This document shows positions 37,931 through 49,813 of a DNA stretch of 64,000 bases, in pieces. This DNA comes from Papilionanthe hookeriana x Papilionanthe teres (taxonomy: Eukaryota > Streptophyta > Magnoliopsida > Asparagales > Orchidaceae): NCBI GenBank assembly GCA_022702705.1, contig CM040432.1, forward strand, positions 50,990,540-51,054,539, written 5' to 3'. The position numbers and the translations under genes are program-made. The number at the start of each line of letters is the position of its first letter. The first letter of the stretch is position 1. The notes beneath the pieces are model-generated. The model was given only the letters and a program-made list of their open reading frames with translations. It did no database searches and was not told where the DNA came from.

Positions 37931-39106
37931 GTTAGTGTTTTGTTTGTGGGGATGTTAGGGAAGGTTTAGAAAAGATTTGGGGTTAATTGGAGTTGAATTG
38001 GGTTAGTTTGGGCTAAGTTTGGGTCATGGGTCCAAATTGGGCTTTAAGGTCAAAAGTGAAATTGGATTCAAATGTCAATCAAATTGGGCTTGAATTTGGT
38101 CTAGATTGGTTTTGGGGATGTTGAATTGAAGTTTAAAATTGAATTGGACCAGAATTTGGGTCAATTGGGTAGGTTTGGTTTGACATTGGGTTCACTTTGG
38201 GTAAAAATGGGTCAAATTGGGGATTTTGACAAAAGTGGGGTAAATTGACAAAATTGTCCGTGGTGTAGTTGGACAAAATGAAATTGGGAATATTTGGGAT
38301 TTTCAGGAATTTTTTGGGAATTTTCTGAATTTTTGGATTTTTTAGCTAAGAGGGGCATTTTGGGTATTTGGAGGGTATTGGGAGGTATTTTTGGAATTTT
38401 TGGCATTTTTGGCTATGGATGATCAGTTTGAGTGATGTGGGAATGTTTGGGATTGGTTTTGAGAAATTTTGGGTGATTTTGGAGAATTTTGAAAAATTTG
38501 GGTAATTTCAAGGGTTTTGGGTAGGCTAGGCGGGTGTAGGGTCCCCGGGGTCAAAAATTAAAAATTTGGAAAATTGAAGATTGGGTAAATGTAATTGGAA
38601 TCAAAATCATTTTGGTTGAGCCATGAAGCCATGTTAAGCCTATATGAGCCATGAGAGGACTCATTTGAGGCATTCACTATGTTGTTCCTAACCCTCTTGC
38701 CCGAGGACTTAGGGGTTAAGGACCATCCATGTGAATCACCTTCATGAGTCGGGAGGTCAAGTTGGGTATAGGTGTGGTTTTAGGAGGTGTGTGAAAGTGT
38801 GGTGTATAAGTATAGTGTGAGTGTAAGTCGGCCCCTTCACTGCACTGAGCCACCTGCAGGCGCTCCTAAGGCTAAAGAGTCCTATAGGAACTCATCCTTT
38901 AAACTTCCACATTTGATTTCAACCCTCTAGGTGATTAGGGGTCTACAATCAAGCTTGTGGTGTTTGCAGGGAGTTAAGAAGTGGTTTGAATTTCTAAGTG
39001 GTGGGTCCCAAATCTAATCCTCTAGGATAGTCAAAGGAAAAGCCTAAGGCTAGATCCTAAGTACTAAAAAGAAGAAGAGAAGACCTCATCAAAAATGAGG
39101 TCAACA
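37931..39106 (-). mobile_element. Tat LTR-E, fragment of the LTR 5' part
   Basis: On the plus strand it is colinear with 26322-27497 of LTR-A and 35045-36218 of LTR-B and ends ..AAAAATGAGGTCAACA at 39106. The rest of the LTR is missing: its left end abuts the AlkB-like fragment at about 37930. It adjoins integrase sequence of the opposite strand at 39107. Confidence 0.85.
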
Positions 39107-39868
39107 ACCACTCAGAGAAGTGAGGGCACACCACGTGCTACAGTTTTTCAAGAAATAAGTTGTCTACCGTTTTGGGGTACCGCGCAGGACCATTTCAGAT
39201 AATGGGTCTGCATTCAAAAGTACAAAGGTCAACAGTTTTGTCAGAAGACACAGGATCGATTGGCGATACTCAACGATCTACTACCCAAGAGCAAACGGCT
39301 TGACCGAGGCTTTTAATAAAACTCTCGTTCAAACTTTAAAGAAAACTTTGGATGACAACAAGAGAAATTGGCACGAGAAGTTATTAGAAGCCTTATGGGC
39401 CTACATGACGACTTTTAGGACTCCTACTCAGTCTACGCCTTACGCTTTAGTGTACGGGTCTGAGGCCGTCTTGCCCTGGATGTTCAGCTTCTGTCACTCT
39501 GAATTGCAGTTGCAGAAAAGATCACTACAAAAGAAAATGTCAGACTATGACTGGAAGAATTGGAAAGCTTGGAAGGGAAAAGACTTTCCGCACAACAAAA
39601 TTTGGAACTGTATCAAGCCAAGATGATCCAGGCCCATGACAAATTGGTCCGCCCAAGAACTTTCAAAGTCGGTGACTTAGTTTTGGTTCTCAGAAGACCT
39701 ATTCTTGCACACCGCAAGATAGGAGGTAAGTTTGAACCAACATGGGAAGGGTCGTTCGTGGTCGAGACAGTCTACTCAGGAGGTTCCTACCAGCTTGTGA
39801 ATTGCCGTGGAGAACGACCTATGCTTCCAATCAATGGACGGTATTTAAAGAAGTACTACGCAACCTGA
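39107..39868 (+). pseudogene. Tat integrase, C-terminal half, frameshifted
   Basis: It starts inside the catalytic core: ISDNGSAFKS (second catalytic Asp), YYPRANGLTEAFNKTL (a Glu is expected here; the reading has GLTEAFN), then WAYMTTFRTPTQSTPYALVYGSEAVLP. A frame change near 39480-39560 leads to the C-terminal domain (KVGDLVLVLRRPILAHRKIGGKFEPTWEGSF) and the stop at 39866-39868. The integrase inserts element cDNA into nuclear DNA. The N-terminal zinc domain and the first catalytic Asp are absent because the copy is cut at 39107 by LTR-E. Confidence 0.88.
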
Positions 39869-40159
39869 TGTTTCGAAGGGCGGCCTCTAAAGTAGAATCT
39901 TATCCCTAGAAATACGGGTGAAGTAATCACTTTGTGACTGGGTCCGAACCTAAAACAAAATAAAATGGATGATAAAAAAAATCTCATCAACGAAAATGTG
40001 AAAAAGAAAACAAGAGAAATCATAATAATAAAATGTCAAAATTTCCTTTTAAATCCATTCATTCCTGATATTTTCTCATCTCTTCCTACTTCCTTTAAAT
40101 TTAAAAGAAGTGAATACAATTTTTTAAGTGTTTTTTCTTATTGTTCTTAGTACAGCCCC

Positions 40160-40184
40160 TGATCCTTTCCTTGTTTTTTCGCAG
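40160..40184 (+). promoter_or_regulatory. Candidate 3' splice site ahead of the AlkB-like ORF
   Basis: TCCTTTCCTTGTTTTTTCGCAG ends at 40184: a long U/C tract and CAG, five bases before the ORF start at 40189. The 316 bases between integrase stop and this site are A-rich and intron-like. It suggests that the downstream ORF is made from a spliced RNA. Confidence 0.5.
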
Positions 40185-40188
40185 GTAA

Positions 40189-41651
40189 ATGTCGAACGGG
40201 CGGTTGGTTCTAAACTTTATAAATGGCGTGAGTCTAGCACTTGATGAAAAGAGGGTGAGGGATGGAGCAGTGATAGAGATTGACTCAGACTTCACACTAA
40301 CCGACTTACAATACGAAGAAAATGATTGGATCCCAGTTGATCGAGAGGAACTTCACAGCCAGACAGTGATGAAGATGGGTGACCCGAGCCACTAATCCAG
40401 CAATAAGAAAAGAAAAGCAAATGCCGCGCATGCAACCAGAGAAGATAGGAAAATTAAGTCCATGGTTGCCACAGCAGAGGGTAGTCTTGTCAGCGCCGCA
40501 CCCGCAGAAATTCAAGGGGTAAGGAGAGCTACTCTCACTGCTACCCAGTGAAGAAATAAGAATCGTCGCATTCGCAAAATGTTGACCAAGTTAGCGACGG
40601 ATCAACATGAACGGACGGTGGATACCGTTAGTGCAAATGCTCCAAGGAGACCGGTTCGTCAGGGAACCGTAAAGAAGAAAGTCAACTCCAAGAAGGTCGG
40701 AACGGATAAAAGAAATACCAAGAAAAGCAGAAATAGAGTCGGTACCTCGACGCCGAGCATATGTACCGGATCCGAAGAGTCTTGTTGCGAAAGCAACCCC
40801 GGAGGATGTCCCTACGGAGACTATCCCCGAGGAGCCGAGACATGCAGAAGAACGTGCTGGGGTTGAGCCATACATCGCGCAGTATGTTACTAGACACCGA
40901 GGACATCAGATAATCCTGGAATACGAGCTGGAGAAAATGCAATTAGTTGAGAAGAAAACCTTTGAATACTTTGAAAGAATTGGAAACAAGAGGGTCAACA
41001 TCTTGGAAGGCCTTGAGCTGCATACAGATGTTTTCTCAAATTATGAGCAACAACAAATTGTAGATTGCATCCTTGAATTGCAGAAAATGGGTCGAGCTGG
41101 CCGCCTGAGAGAAAAGACATACTCAGAACCCCAAAGATGGATGTCAGGAAAGGGAAGAGTTACAATCCAATGCGGATGTTGCTAACCCACCAGGGATACT
41201 CCGCCGCAGTGAGGTGGATTCGATGCCAAGAATCATCAAGAGAATGGTGAAAAGGATGATAACATGGAGGGTACTGCCTGCAGATTGCAGACCCAACAGC
41301 TGCATTATTAACATCTACAATGAAGGCGACTGCATACCTCCGCATATAGACCATCATGAATTTATTATACCCTTCTGCACAGTGTCATTCGTCAACCAGT
41401 GCAACATTATGTTCGGATCTAACCTCCGGATTGCAGACCCCGGTGAGTTCCGAGGGCCGGTGAAGATACCACTACCGGTAGGTTCCGTCCTGGTGTTAAA
41501 ACGAAACGGAGCATATGTTGCGAAGCATTGCATTTCTGGAGTGCCTGTGGAGCAGATCTTAGTTACTTTTAGAAGAATGGACGACAGAAAAATGCCTTAC
41601 CACTTTCAGCCAGATCCAAACTTGGAGAGTCTCCGGCCCTATGAGCTGTGA
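40189..41651 (+). pseudogene. AlkB-like 2OG/Fe(II) dioxygenase ORF carried by Tat retrotransposon, copy 2
   Basis: Start ATG at 40189. N-terminal part (about 70 residues, INGVSLALDEKRVRD) is of no family I know; a Lys/Arg-rich middle (40640-40740) could be an RNA-binding or nuclear-localisation stretch; then from about 40950 the AlkB part: NILEGLELHTDVFSNYEQQQ, RLREKTYSEPQRWMSGKGRV, CIINIYNEGDCIPPHIDHHE (His 41343-41345, Asp 41349-41351), CNIMFGSNLRIADPGEFRGP, PLPVGSVLVL, AKHC (His 41526-41528) and TFRRMDD (Arg 41571-41576). The Fe-binding HxD...H and the 2OG-binding Arg are all present. Breaks: stops at 40393-40395 and 40549-40551, a frame change near 40740, and a small deletion with a stop at 41184. 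Family reaction: oxidative removal of methyl groups from nucleic acid. Likely alternative: none; the fold assignment is firm, the RNA substrate is an inference. Confidence 0.9.
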
Positions 41652-42390
41652 GTTACATGGGAGATAGCACACCTCCAATACACATCCATGCGGCATTCCT
41701 GCCAAGGGTGGCTTGGAAGGTGATGTTATTGCCCATGTTTCTTACTATTCAGACATGGATTTTTTGACAGACGCTTTTGAATGGATCGGCAAGAAGTTTA
41801 CACAGTCCGTTTTGGATTTACCTGGATTGTATGAGACATTAAAATTCTGAAGTAAATGTCATCATGACTAGATCAAGTTGTATGATGTACTTTCAACAAG
41901 TTGGAATGAAAACGACTACGTCATATTTTGCTTTCACCTCTTTTTGTGCAAATTGACTGGGAAACGCCATTAAAGTTAAATAAACTTTGAACGAAGAACA
42001 AAAAAGAAAATAAAATAAATGAGAATTTTTCCTAAAAATCTAAATATTAAAATGAACTTCAAATTCACATGAACACTAAATAAACAACAAAAATAAAAAA
42101 ATGGGATCGTTAAAGGACAAACAAAACGAATCTAAATCTCAAATTGAATTCTGATTTGAATCCTCTGATTCGAACCTTTCATTTCTTTCCTCAATTGAAA
42201 TATGTTTGAAACTCTTTTGAAATTTGAATATTCTCTTCGACTTGTCGTTAAGTCAAGTCTTTTCAGCTTGGTACCCTTACTAGCTCCTTTCAATTCTCTT
42301 GCTGATGTGTCTTAGAGGATCGACTAGTTCTATCGACACGGAGCCACGAACTTTGTTCAATTTGGTTTTGATGGCATGGGATTGGGTCCC
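41652..42390 (+). other. 3' untranslated region after the AlkB-like ORF
   Basis: Colinear with the inverted segment 36417-37281 (blocks TGGCGTTTCCCAGTCAA on the complementary strand and GACACGGAGCCACGAA). No supported ORF. Confidence 0.7.
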
Positions 42391-43215
42391 TCTTCGTACA
42401 GATAAATCTTCGAGATTGGAACCAGTTTCCATTTCTCATTAAATTTCGAGACTGGAACCAAAATTCCAGTTCTCTTCCTTCGAGTTCGGTACCTAAACTC
42501 CGACTCTCATTCGAGATCGATACCTAGATTTCGATTCTCTTTCAAATTGATACCTAAATTTCAATTCTAAATTCCGAGACTGGTACCTAAATTCCAGTTC
42601 TCTTCCTTCGAGGTCGGTACCTAAATTTCGACTCTCATTTGAGATCGATACCTAAATTTCGATTCTCTTTCGAATTGATACCTAAATTTCAATTATAAAT
42701 TTCGAGACTGGTACCTAAATTCCAGTTCTCTTCCTTCGAGGTCGACACCTAAATTCCGACTCTCATTCGAGATCGATACTTAAATTTCGATTCTCTTTCG
42801 AATTGATACCTAAATTTCAATTCTAAATTCCGAGACTGGTACCTAAATTCCAGTTGTCTTCCTTCGAGGTCGGTACCTAAATTCCAGTTGTCTTCCTTCG
42901 AGGTCGGTACATAAATTTCGGTTCTCTTTCGAATTGATACCTAAATTTCAATTCTAAATTCCGAGACTGGTACCTAAATTCCAGTTCACTTCCTTCGAGG
43001 TCGGTACCTAAATTCCGACTCTCATCCGAGATTGATACCTAAATTTTGATTCTCTTTCAGGTTTGATACTTAAATTTCAAATCTCACTCTCTCGAGATCA
43101 GTACCAAAATTCTGATTCTCGTCCTTTTTTTCGTCGATACTTAAACTCTGATTCTCACTCCGAGGCTGGTACCTAAATTCCAGTTCTCTTCGCAATCCCA
43201 AGGTTGGAAACCAGG
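42391..43215 (+). repeat. 129-bp higher-order minisatellite built of ~32-bp subunits
   Basis: Each subunit follows the pattern GA(N)..T(A/G)(G)TACCTAAATTYC(N)..TTCTC. Four subunits form a ~129-bp repeat: GAGACTGG, GAGGTCGG, GAGATCGAT and GAATTGAT types. The repeat boundary AATTCCGAGACTGG occurs near 42571, 42700, 42828 and 42957. It lies where copy 1 has the unrelated 82-bp minisatellite. Confidence 0.92.
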
Positions 43216-43550
43216 TTTCAATTCTCATTTCAAATCCAAATTTCAAATTCAAAATTTCCTTAAATCGATTTTAAATTAAACTTTAATCGAAATTGAGACT
43301 CAGAACAAATCAAAATCTAAACTCACACATTGAAACTTGAAATTTAAAAGTAAACTAAAATCTAAATCGAATTCCCCAGATCTTGTGATTTGGAGTTGAC
43401 CTCCTTTTCCATTCCCCAGCGAGAGTTTAGGAATCTCCAGTCTTGGAAATATACCTGATACTCCCCAGCGGAAATTCTTCTACTTCGTCCTAAGTTTATC
43501 ACTTGGACATCTGTATTGGTTTTGTTGATCTCTTTGGTCAACACCAATAA

Positions 43551-43595
43551 GTGTGGTGTGCTTGATTAGCACACCACACCTATTGGGGGTCCATT
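43551..43595 (+). other. Hairpin and PPT before LTR-C
   Basis: GTGTGGTGTGCT (43551-43562), loop TGATT, AGCACACCACAC (43568-43579): a perfect 12-bp stem. It is followed by CTATTGGGGGTCCATT, the likely polypurine-tract region, and then the LTR start TGTTGACC. Confidence 0.75.
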
Positions 43596-46500
43596 TGTTG
43601 ACCTCATTTTTGATGAGGTCTTTTGCTTCTCTCTTTAGTACTTAGGATCTAGCCTTAGGCTTTTCCTTTGACTAATCTTAGAGGACTAGAAATGGAACCC
43701 ACCCTTTATAAATTCAAACTACTTCTTAACTCCCTGCAAACCCCACAAGCTTGATTGTAAACCCCTAATCACCCAGAGGGTTGAAATCAAATGTGGAGGT
43801 TTAAAGGATGAGTTCCCTATAGAACTTTTTGGCCTTAGGAATACCCTGGGTAGCCTGGTCTGGTGAGGTTTTACTTGCACATACACTACACTCTCACACA
43901 CATTCCAAGTCCTAAAACCACACTCTCACCCAACTTGACTTCTTGACTCATATAGGTAATTCATATGGATGGTCCTTAACCCCTAAGCCCCTGGCTAAGA
44001 GGGTTAAGAACAACATAGTGAATGCCCCAAATGAGTCCTCTCATGACTCATATGGGCTTAATATGGCTTCATGGCTCATATGGGCTTAATATGGCTTCAT
44101 GGCTCAACCAAAGTGATCTCATTTCACTCACATTTGATCAATCTTCCTTTTTTTTCAAAATTTCAATTTTTGACCCCCGGGGCCCCGGACCCACCAAACC
44201 TACCAAATACCCTTGAAATGACCCAAAATTTGCAAAATTGCCTAAATTACCTAAGATCCCTCAAAATCAATCCTAAACACTTCCCACCATTCAAATTGAC
44301 CATCTTTGGCCATAAATACCAAATTTCCAAAAATACCCCTAAACCCCCCCCCCCCCCAAATTACCAAAATACCCTTTTACCCCAAAATCCAAAAATTCAG
44401 AAAATTCCTAAAAAATTCCAGAAAATCTCAAATATTCCCAATTTCATTTTGTTCAACTGTACCATGGGCCAATTTAGCCAATTTACCCAACTTTTACTAA
44501 AACCCCCAATTTAACCCATTTTTTAACCCAAGTGAACACAATGTCAAACCAAACCACCCCAATTGACCTCAATTTTGGTCCAATTCAATTCTAAACTTCA
44601 ATTCAATATCCCCAATATCAATTTAGACCAAATCCAAGTCCAATTTGATTGACATTTGAGCCCAATTTCAATTTAAAGCTTAAGGCCCAATTTTGGCACA
44701 TGACCTAAACCTAGCTCAAACCAACCCGATTCAACTCCAATTGACCCCAAATATTTTCTAAAGCCTTCTTAACATCCCCATAAACAAAACACTAACTTGA
44801 TTTGCCCAAAATTTGAACCTAAACTCCACCCAAACCTAACCCAAAACCAAAATCCCTTAAATTGACCTAAGCCCAAACCTAACCCAAATGGGCCCAAATA
44901 CCAAAATCAAAGCCCAAACAAAGTTGAATACTCTTTGTAACACTCCCATAAACATTTCTCAACATTAATTTTACATCAAATCCAACTTTAGCCCAACCTT
45001 AAACCAAGTTAGCCCAATTTGACTTTGGCCCCTTTACTAAAAGACCCACATTAAACCCAATTCAATTCAAAATCACTTCAAATTTGTTCCAAATCACTCA
45101 TGACACATCCCTAAACTAAACCCAACATTTATTTGACATGGTCCTTCACAAAACTTTCATCTAAAAGCCCATTTTAAAATATAAAAGCCCACTTCCATAA
45201 AGCCTTTAAAAGCCCATTTTCACCAAAATTCAAAAGGCCCAAAACCTATTTCAAAACCCATATGACATCTTCATTGGTCATCCATTCGATAAAATCACCC
45301 CCTAAGTTTTATTTCATCATTTAAACAAACCAAATGTGGCCCCATGGAAATTTTCCATCAAAATGTCTAAAAATTCAAAACCCTTTTTCATGTAATTGAC
45401 CAAGCTTTGCCCCAAGCCACATGGAGCCATGGAGTCATGCATAAACCATATGCAAGCCTTGGAAGCCACTTTCCACAACACCAAACCATTTATGGCTAGA
45501 GAGGGAACCCCTTTCCAAACTCCTTCTTAAGCCTTTTTAACCCCTTTTATGTCACACTCTAACCCATGCTTAATCAAAATTCTTGGGAGAGAGACTTCTC
45601 CACCTAAAGTCAGCTGAGCCAAATGATCATTTCAGCCTAAATCAAACTCTTAGAGGGTGAACCCAACCCATTTCCATGGCTTGACCAAAGTAAGCTCAAA
45701 ATGACTCTTCCCCCTTACCACTTAAATCAAACTCCTTTACACATGTCAAGCCTCAATTAACTGCACCATTGCCAACCCCTGACCCTTCTGAGCCAGATGG
45801 TGACCTAACCCTGCCGGCCAGCCACCTGGGTCGTCGGAAAACACCATGGCCGAGAGCTCCATGTGAGCCAAATTTTTCAATTCTTCCTTGCTGAGGTGTC
45901 CCAACTCAATTGAACTCCATGGCTGTTCTTCCCTTGCCCTGAGCAGCTGATCCCAGCCTCCAATTGCCCCTGGGAAGCCCTCCAACCACCTCTCGGCCAA
46001 AAGAGGTGTTGAACCAAACCTTACCAAAACTCGCCAAAATCACTCCGCATCCCTCTCCGTACATAGAGAACTTGATCCCCACCGAAATCCAGCCCTAAAA
46101 CCCTCTCTCGCGAGCTCAATTTCGAGTTGAAAATCCACCCAAAAAATAGGACACTTCACCACAAGCGAGCCAATCTTCAAATTGATTGACCCTACACCTT
46201 CACCGCACTGAAGGAGAAGTTCCCCAAGAAAAGCCCCCTCACCGAGCCGCCCATTGCTTCCAGCCTCCAAGCTTTGTGATCGGCCCCGGTCACTTTCATA
46301 CTTAGACAATTCCCTGCAGCCGGAGACTTCATCCGGAGCTCGCCTCGACTTAATCGAAAGTGACACAACTCTCAGATCGAAGCTTCACTTCTCTGAGCAA
46401 AGGTATGAACTCATTCTTCCTCCCGAGCTTCCAGTAATTCTCTGACCATAGGGCTTTTGAAGCCTCTGATCTTGGGAACATTCCCTGAATTTTTCAAGGT

Positions 46501-47028
46501 CAGAGGCCATCTCTATGAAAAGTTATTGATTTTTCATGCTCATGTCACTGTTTTTGGTATTTTAATTTCAATAATTAGCATGTTGTAAACTAAATTCTAG
46601 GAAAATTTGGTGATGTTTCTTAGGACCAGAGGACCCTATGAAAAATATATTTTGAGTTAATTTATTCATAATAACCTTAATTGGCCTAATCCCTTAAAAT
46701 TGAATTTGAATTAATTAGGGTTAACCACACATCAAATTGACTTGAAAACAATTCTCTATTGCTCTTTAGGGTCAGAGGAACCTTACATAAAATTTAAAAA
46801 TCAATTGGACTTAATTAACCCCACCAAATGGATTGATTAAGCCTCATAAGCAAAATGGAACTTTAAAAATTCATAACTCCAAAAATACTTTTCAAAAATT
46901 CACAAAAATGGTTTTGGAGCTTCTCCGATATCAGGGGAGTTCAGGAAAATTAAAATTGGAATTTTCTAAAAAAGTTGATTTTTCACAATATTTTAATATT
47001 TTAATAATTAAAAAATAATAAAAATAAT
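43596..47028 (+). mobile_element. Tat LTR-C, first part (3' LTR of the plus-strand element)
   Basis: It starts TGTTGACCTCATTTTTGATG and follows LTR-D in order until interrupted by it at 47029. A poly-C run lies at 44346-44357. Relative to LTR-D it lacks the TATTTAAA box (near 45985) and about 0.56 kb at 46443. The remainder follows at 54439. Confidence 0.9.
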
Positions 47029-49391
47029 TGTTGACCTCATTTTCGATGAGGTATTCTCTTCTTCTTTTTAGTACTTAGAATCTAGCCTTAAGCTTTTCCT
47101 TTGACTATCCTAGAGGATTAGAAATGGGACCCACCATTTAGAAATTCAAACCACTTCTTAACTCCCTGCAAACTCCACAAACTTGATTGTAGACCCCTAA
47201 TCACCTAGAGGGTTGAAATCAAATGTGGAAGTTTAAAGGATGAGTTCCTATAGGACTCTTTGGCCTTAGGATCGCCCCGGTGGCTCTGGTCTGGTGAAGG
47301 GTTGACCTACACACACACTACACTTATACACTACACTTTCACACACCTCCTAAAACCACACCCATATCCAACTTGACCTCCTGACTCATGAAGGTGATTC
47401 ACATGGATGGTCCTTAACCCCTAACCCTCGCAAGCAGGTTAGGAACAACATAAATGAATGCCTCAAATGAATCCCTTCATGGCTCATGTGGGCTTGATAT
47501 GGCTTCATGACTCAACCAAAATGATTTCATTCCACTTACATTTACCCAATCTTCAATTTTCCAAATTTTCAATTTTTGACCCCAGACCCCGTACCCGCCT
47601 AACTTACCCAAAACCTCGAAATTACCCAAATTTTTCCAAAATTCTCCAAATCACCCAAAATTCCTCAAAACCAATCCCAAACATTCCCACATCACTCAAA
47701 TTGATAATCCATAGCCAAATATACCAAAAATTCCAAAAATACCACCAATACCCTCCAAATTACCAAAATGCCCCTCTTGACCCAAAAATCCAAAAATTCA
47801 GAAAATTCCCAGAAAATTCCCGAAAATCCCAAATATTCCCAATTTCATTTTGTCCAACTGCACGATGGGCCAATTTTGTCAATTTACCCCACTTTTGTCA
47901 AAATCCCCAATTTGACCCATTTTAACCTAAAGTGAACCCAATGTCAAACCAAACCTACCCAATTGACCCAAATTATGGTCCAATTCAATTCTAAACTTCA
48001 ATTGAACATCCCCAACACCAGTCTAGACCAAATCCAAGCCCAATTTGAGTGGCATTTGAATCCAATTTCACTTTTGACCTTAAAGCCCAATTTGGACCCA
48101 TGACCCAAATTTAGCCCAAACTAACCCAATTCAACTCCAATTAACCCCAAATCTTTTCTAAACCTTCCCTAACATCCCCACAAACAAAACACTAACATGA
48201 TTTGACCAAAATTTGGACCCAAACCCCACTCAAATTCAACCCAAAACCAAAAGGCCCAATTTTGACCTAAATCCAAACCTAACCCAAATAAGCTCAAATC
48301 CAAAAACCAAAACCCAACCAAAGTTGAAACCTCTTTGAGACACTCCCATAAACATTTCCCAACATTAATTTTACATCAATTTCAACCTTAGCCCAACATT
48401 GGCCCAAATTAGCCCAATTTGACCTACATTGGCCCATTCACCAAATCAACCCAAATTAACCTCAATTCAAACCCAAACCACCTCAAATTCATTTCAAATC
48501 ACTCATGACACACCCCTAAACCAAACCCAACAATTATTTGGCCCAAACTTCTACAAAATTCCCATCCATGAATTCATTCTTAAACCTAAAGGCCCATCCC
48601 CTTTAAGCATTCCTAAAAGCCCATCAAAAATGATTTCAAAAGGCCCAAAATTCATCCAAAGCCCACATGACACTTCCCCTCATCATCCATTTAATCAAAA
48701 TCACCCCTAAGTTTCAAAATCATCATTAAACCATTCCAAATCAAGCTTCATGAAAATTCTCCACCAAAGTACCAAAATTCCTAAATTATACTTCCATGAA
48801 ATCAAGTCAAGCCATCCTAAGCCATAGGCAAGCCATGAAGCCATGCATGAGCCACATGGAAGCCATGAGAGCCTCTTTACATGTCACCATGCCATTTTGG
48901 GCAAAAGAAGGAGACCCTTTCCTTAATCTCCTAAAGTCATTAGCCTTAACCATGATTCCCCTTAACCCAAATTTAATCTAAATATTCTTAGAAAGAGACC
49001 TCACCACCTTTGACCAACTGACCTAACTTATTCTCTCAGCCTAAAACCAGGTCATGGGGAGGTGAACCCAACCCAAACACATGGGTTGACCCAAACCAAG
49101 CCAAAATAGCCTCTTCCCCATTCCATTCCAAGCCATCCCCTTTACACATTTCCATGGCCAATCGATCGCACTAAACCCGCACCCGACCCACTCGAACAAG
49201 ATGGTGACCAGTGCCTGGCCGGCCAGCCACCAGGCCGCCGGAAAACACCATGGCCGAAAGCTCACATGTGAGCCAACATTGAAATTCCCCCTTGCTGAAG
49301 TGTCCCAGCCCAAGTGGCCACCATGGCTGTTCTTCTCTTGCATGAGCAGTCGATCCCCACCTTAAACCCCCGGAGGCCCTCCACCCTCTCC

Positions 49392-49399
49392 TATTTAAA
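49392..49399 (+). promoter_or_regulatory. TATA box of LTR-D
   Basis: TATTTAAA in CTCCTATTTAAACACCACC, followed by CTCTCGGCCATGAGAGG. The counterpart is deleted in LTR-C. Confidence 0.6.
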
Positions 49400-49813
49400 C
49401 ACCACCCCCTCTCGGCCATGAGAGGTGCTGAACCGTACCTTACCGAAACCCCGCCAAAATTACTCCGTACCACTCTCCACACTTAGAGCAGCTTGATCCC
49501 CAGGTGACAATTTGCCCTAATCCCCAAGAACGAGCCCAATTTCTCACCAAAATTCCACCCAAAAACAGTGACTTCTCCTAATTCTCCACCAAACTCAAAT
49601 TAAACTCACCCACACCCGCACAAGGTCAAGAGAAGGAGTTCCCAGATGAAAGCCCCCTCTCCGAGCCACCCATCCGTTCCGGACTCCAAGCTTTGTAATC
49701 GGTTGTGGTCGAAATCATACCTGGACAATTCACCAACCAAAGGGACTTCATCTGGAGCTTGCTTGGACCCAATCGAAGGTGACACAACTCTCATATCGAA
49801 GCATCACTTCTCT

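Noticed and set aside
44022..48710. Pro/Asn/Lys-rich open frames in LTR-C and LTR-D
   Set aside because: They arise from low-complexity CCAAATTG-like phrases. Reading-frame ends differ between copies.
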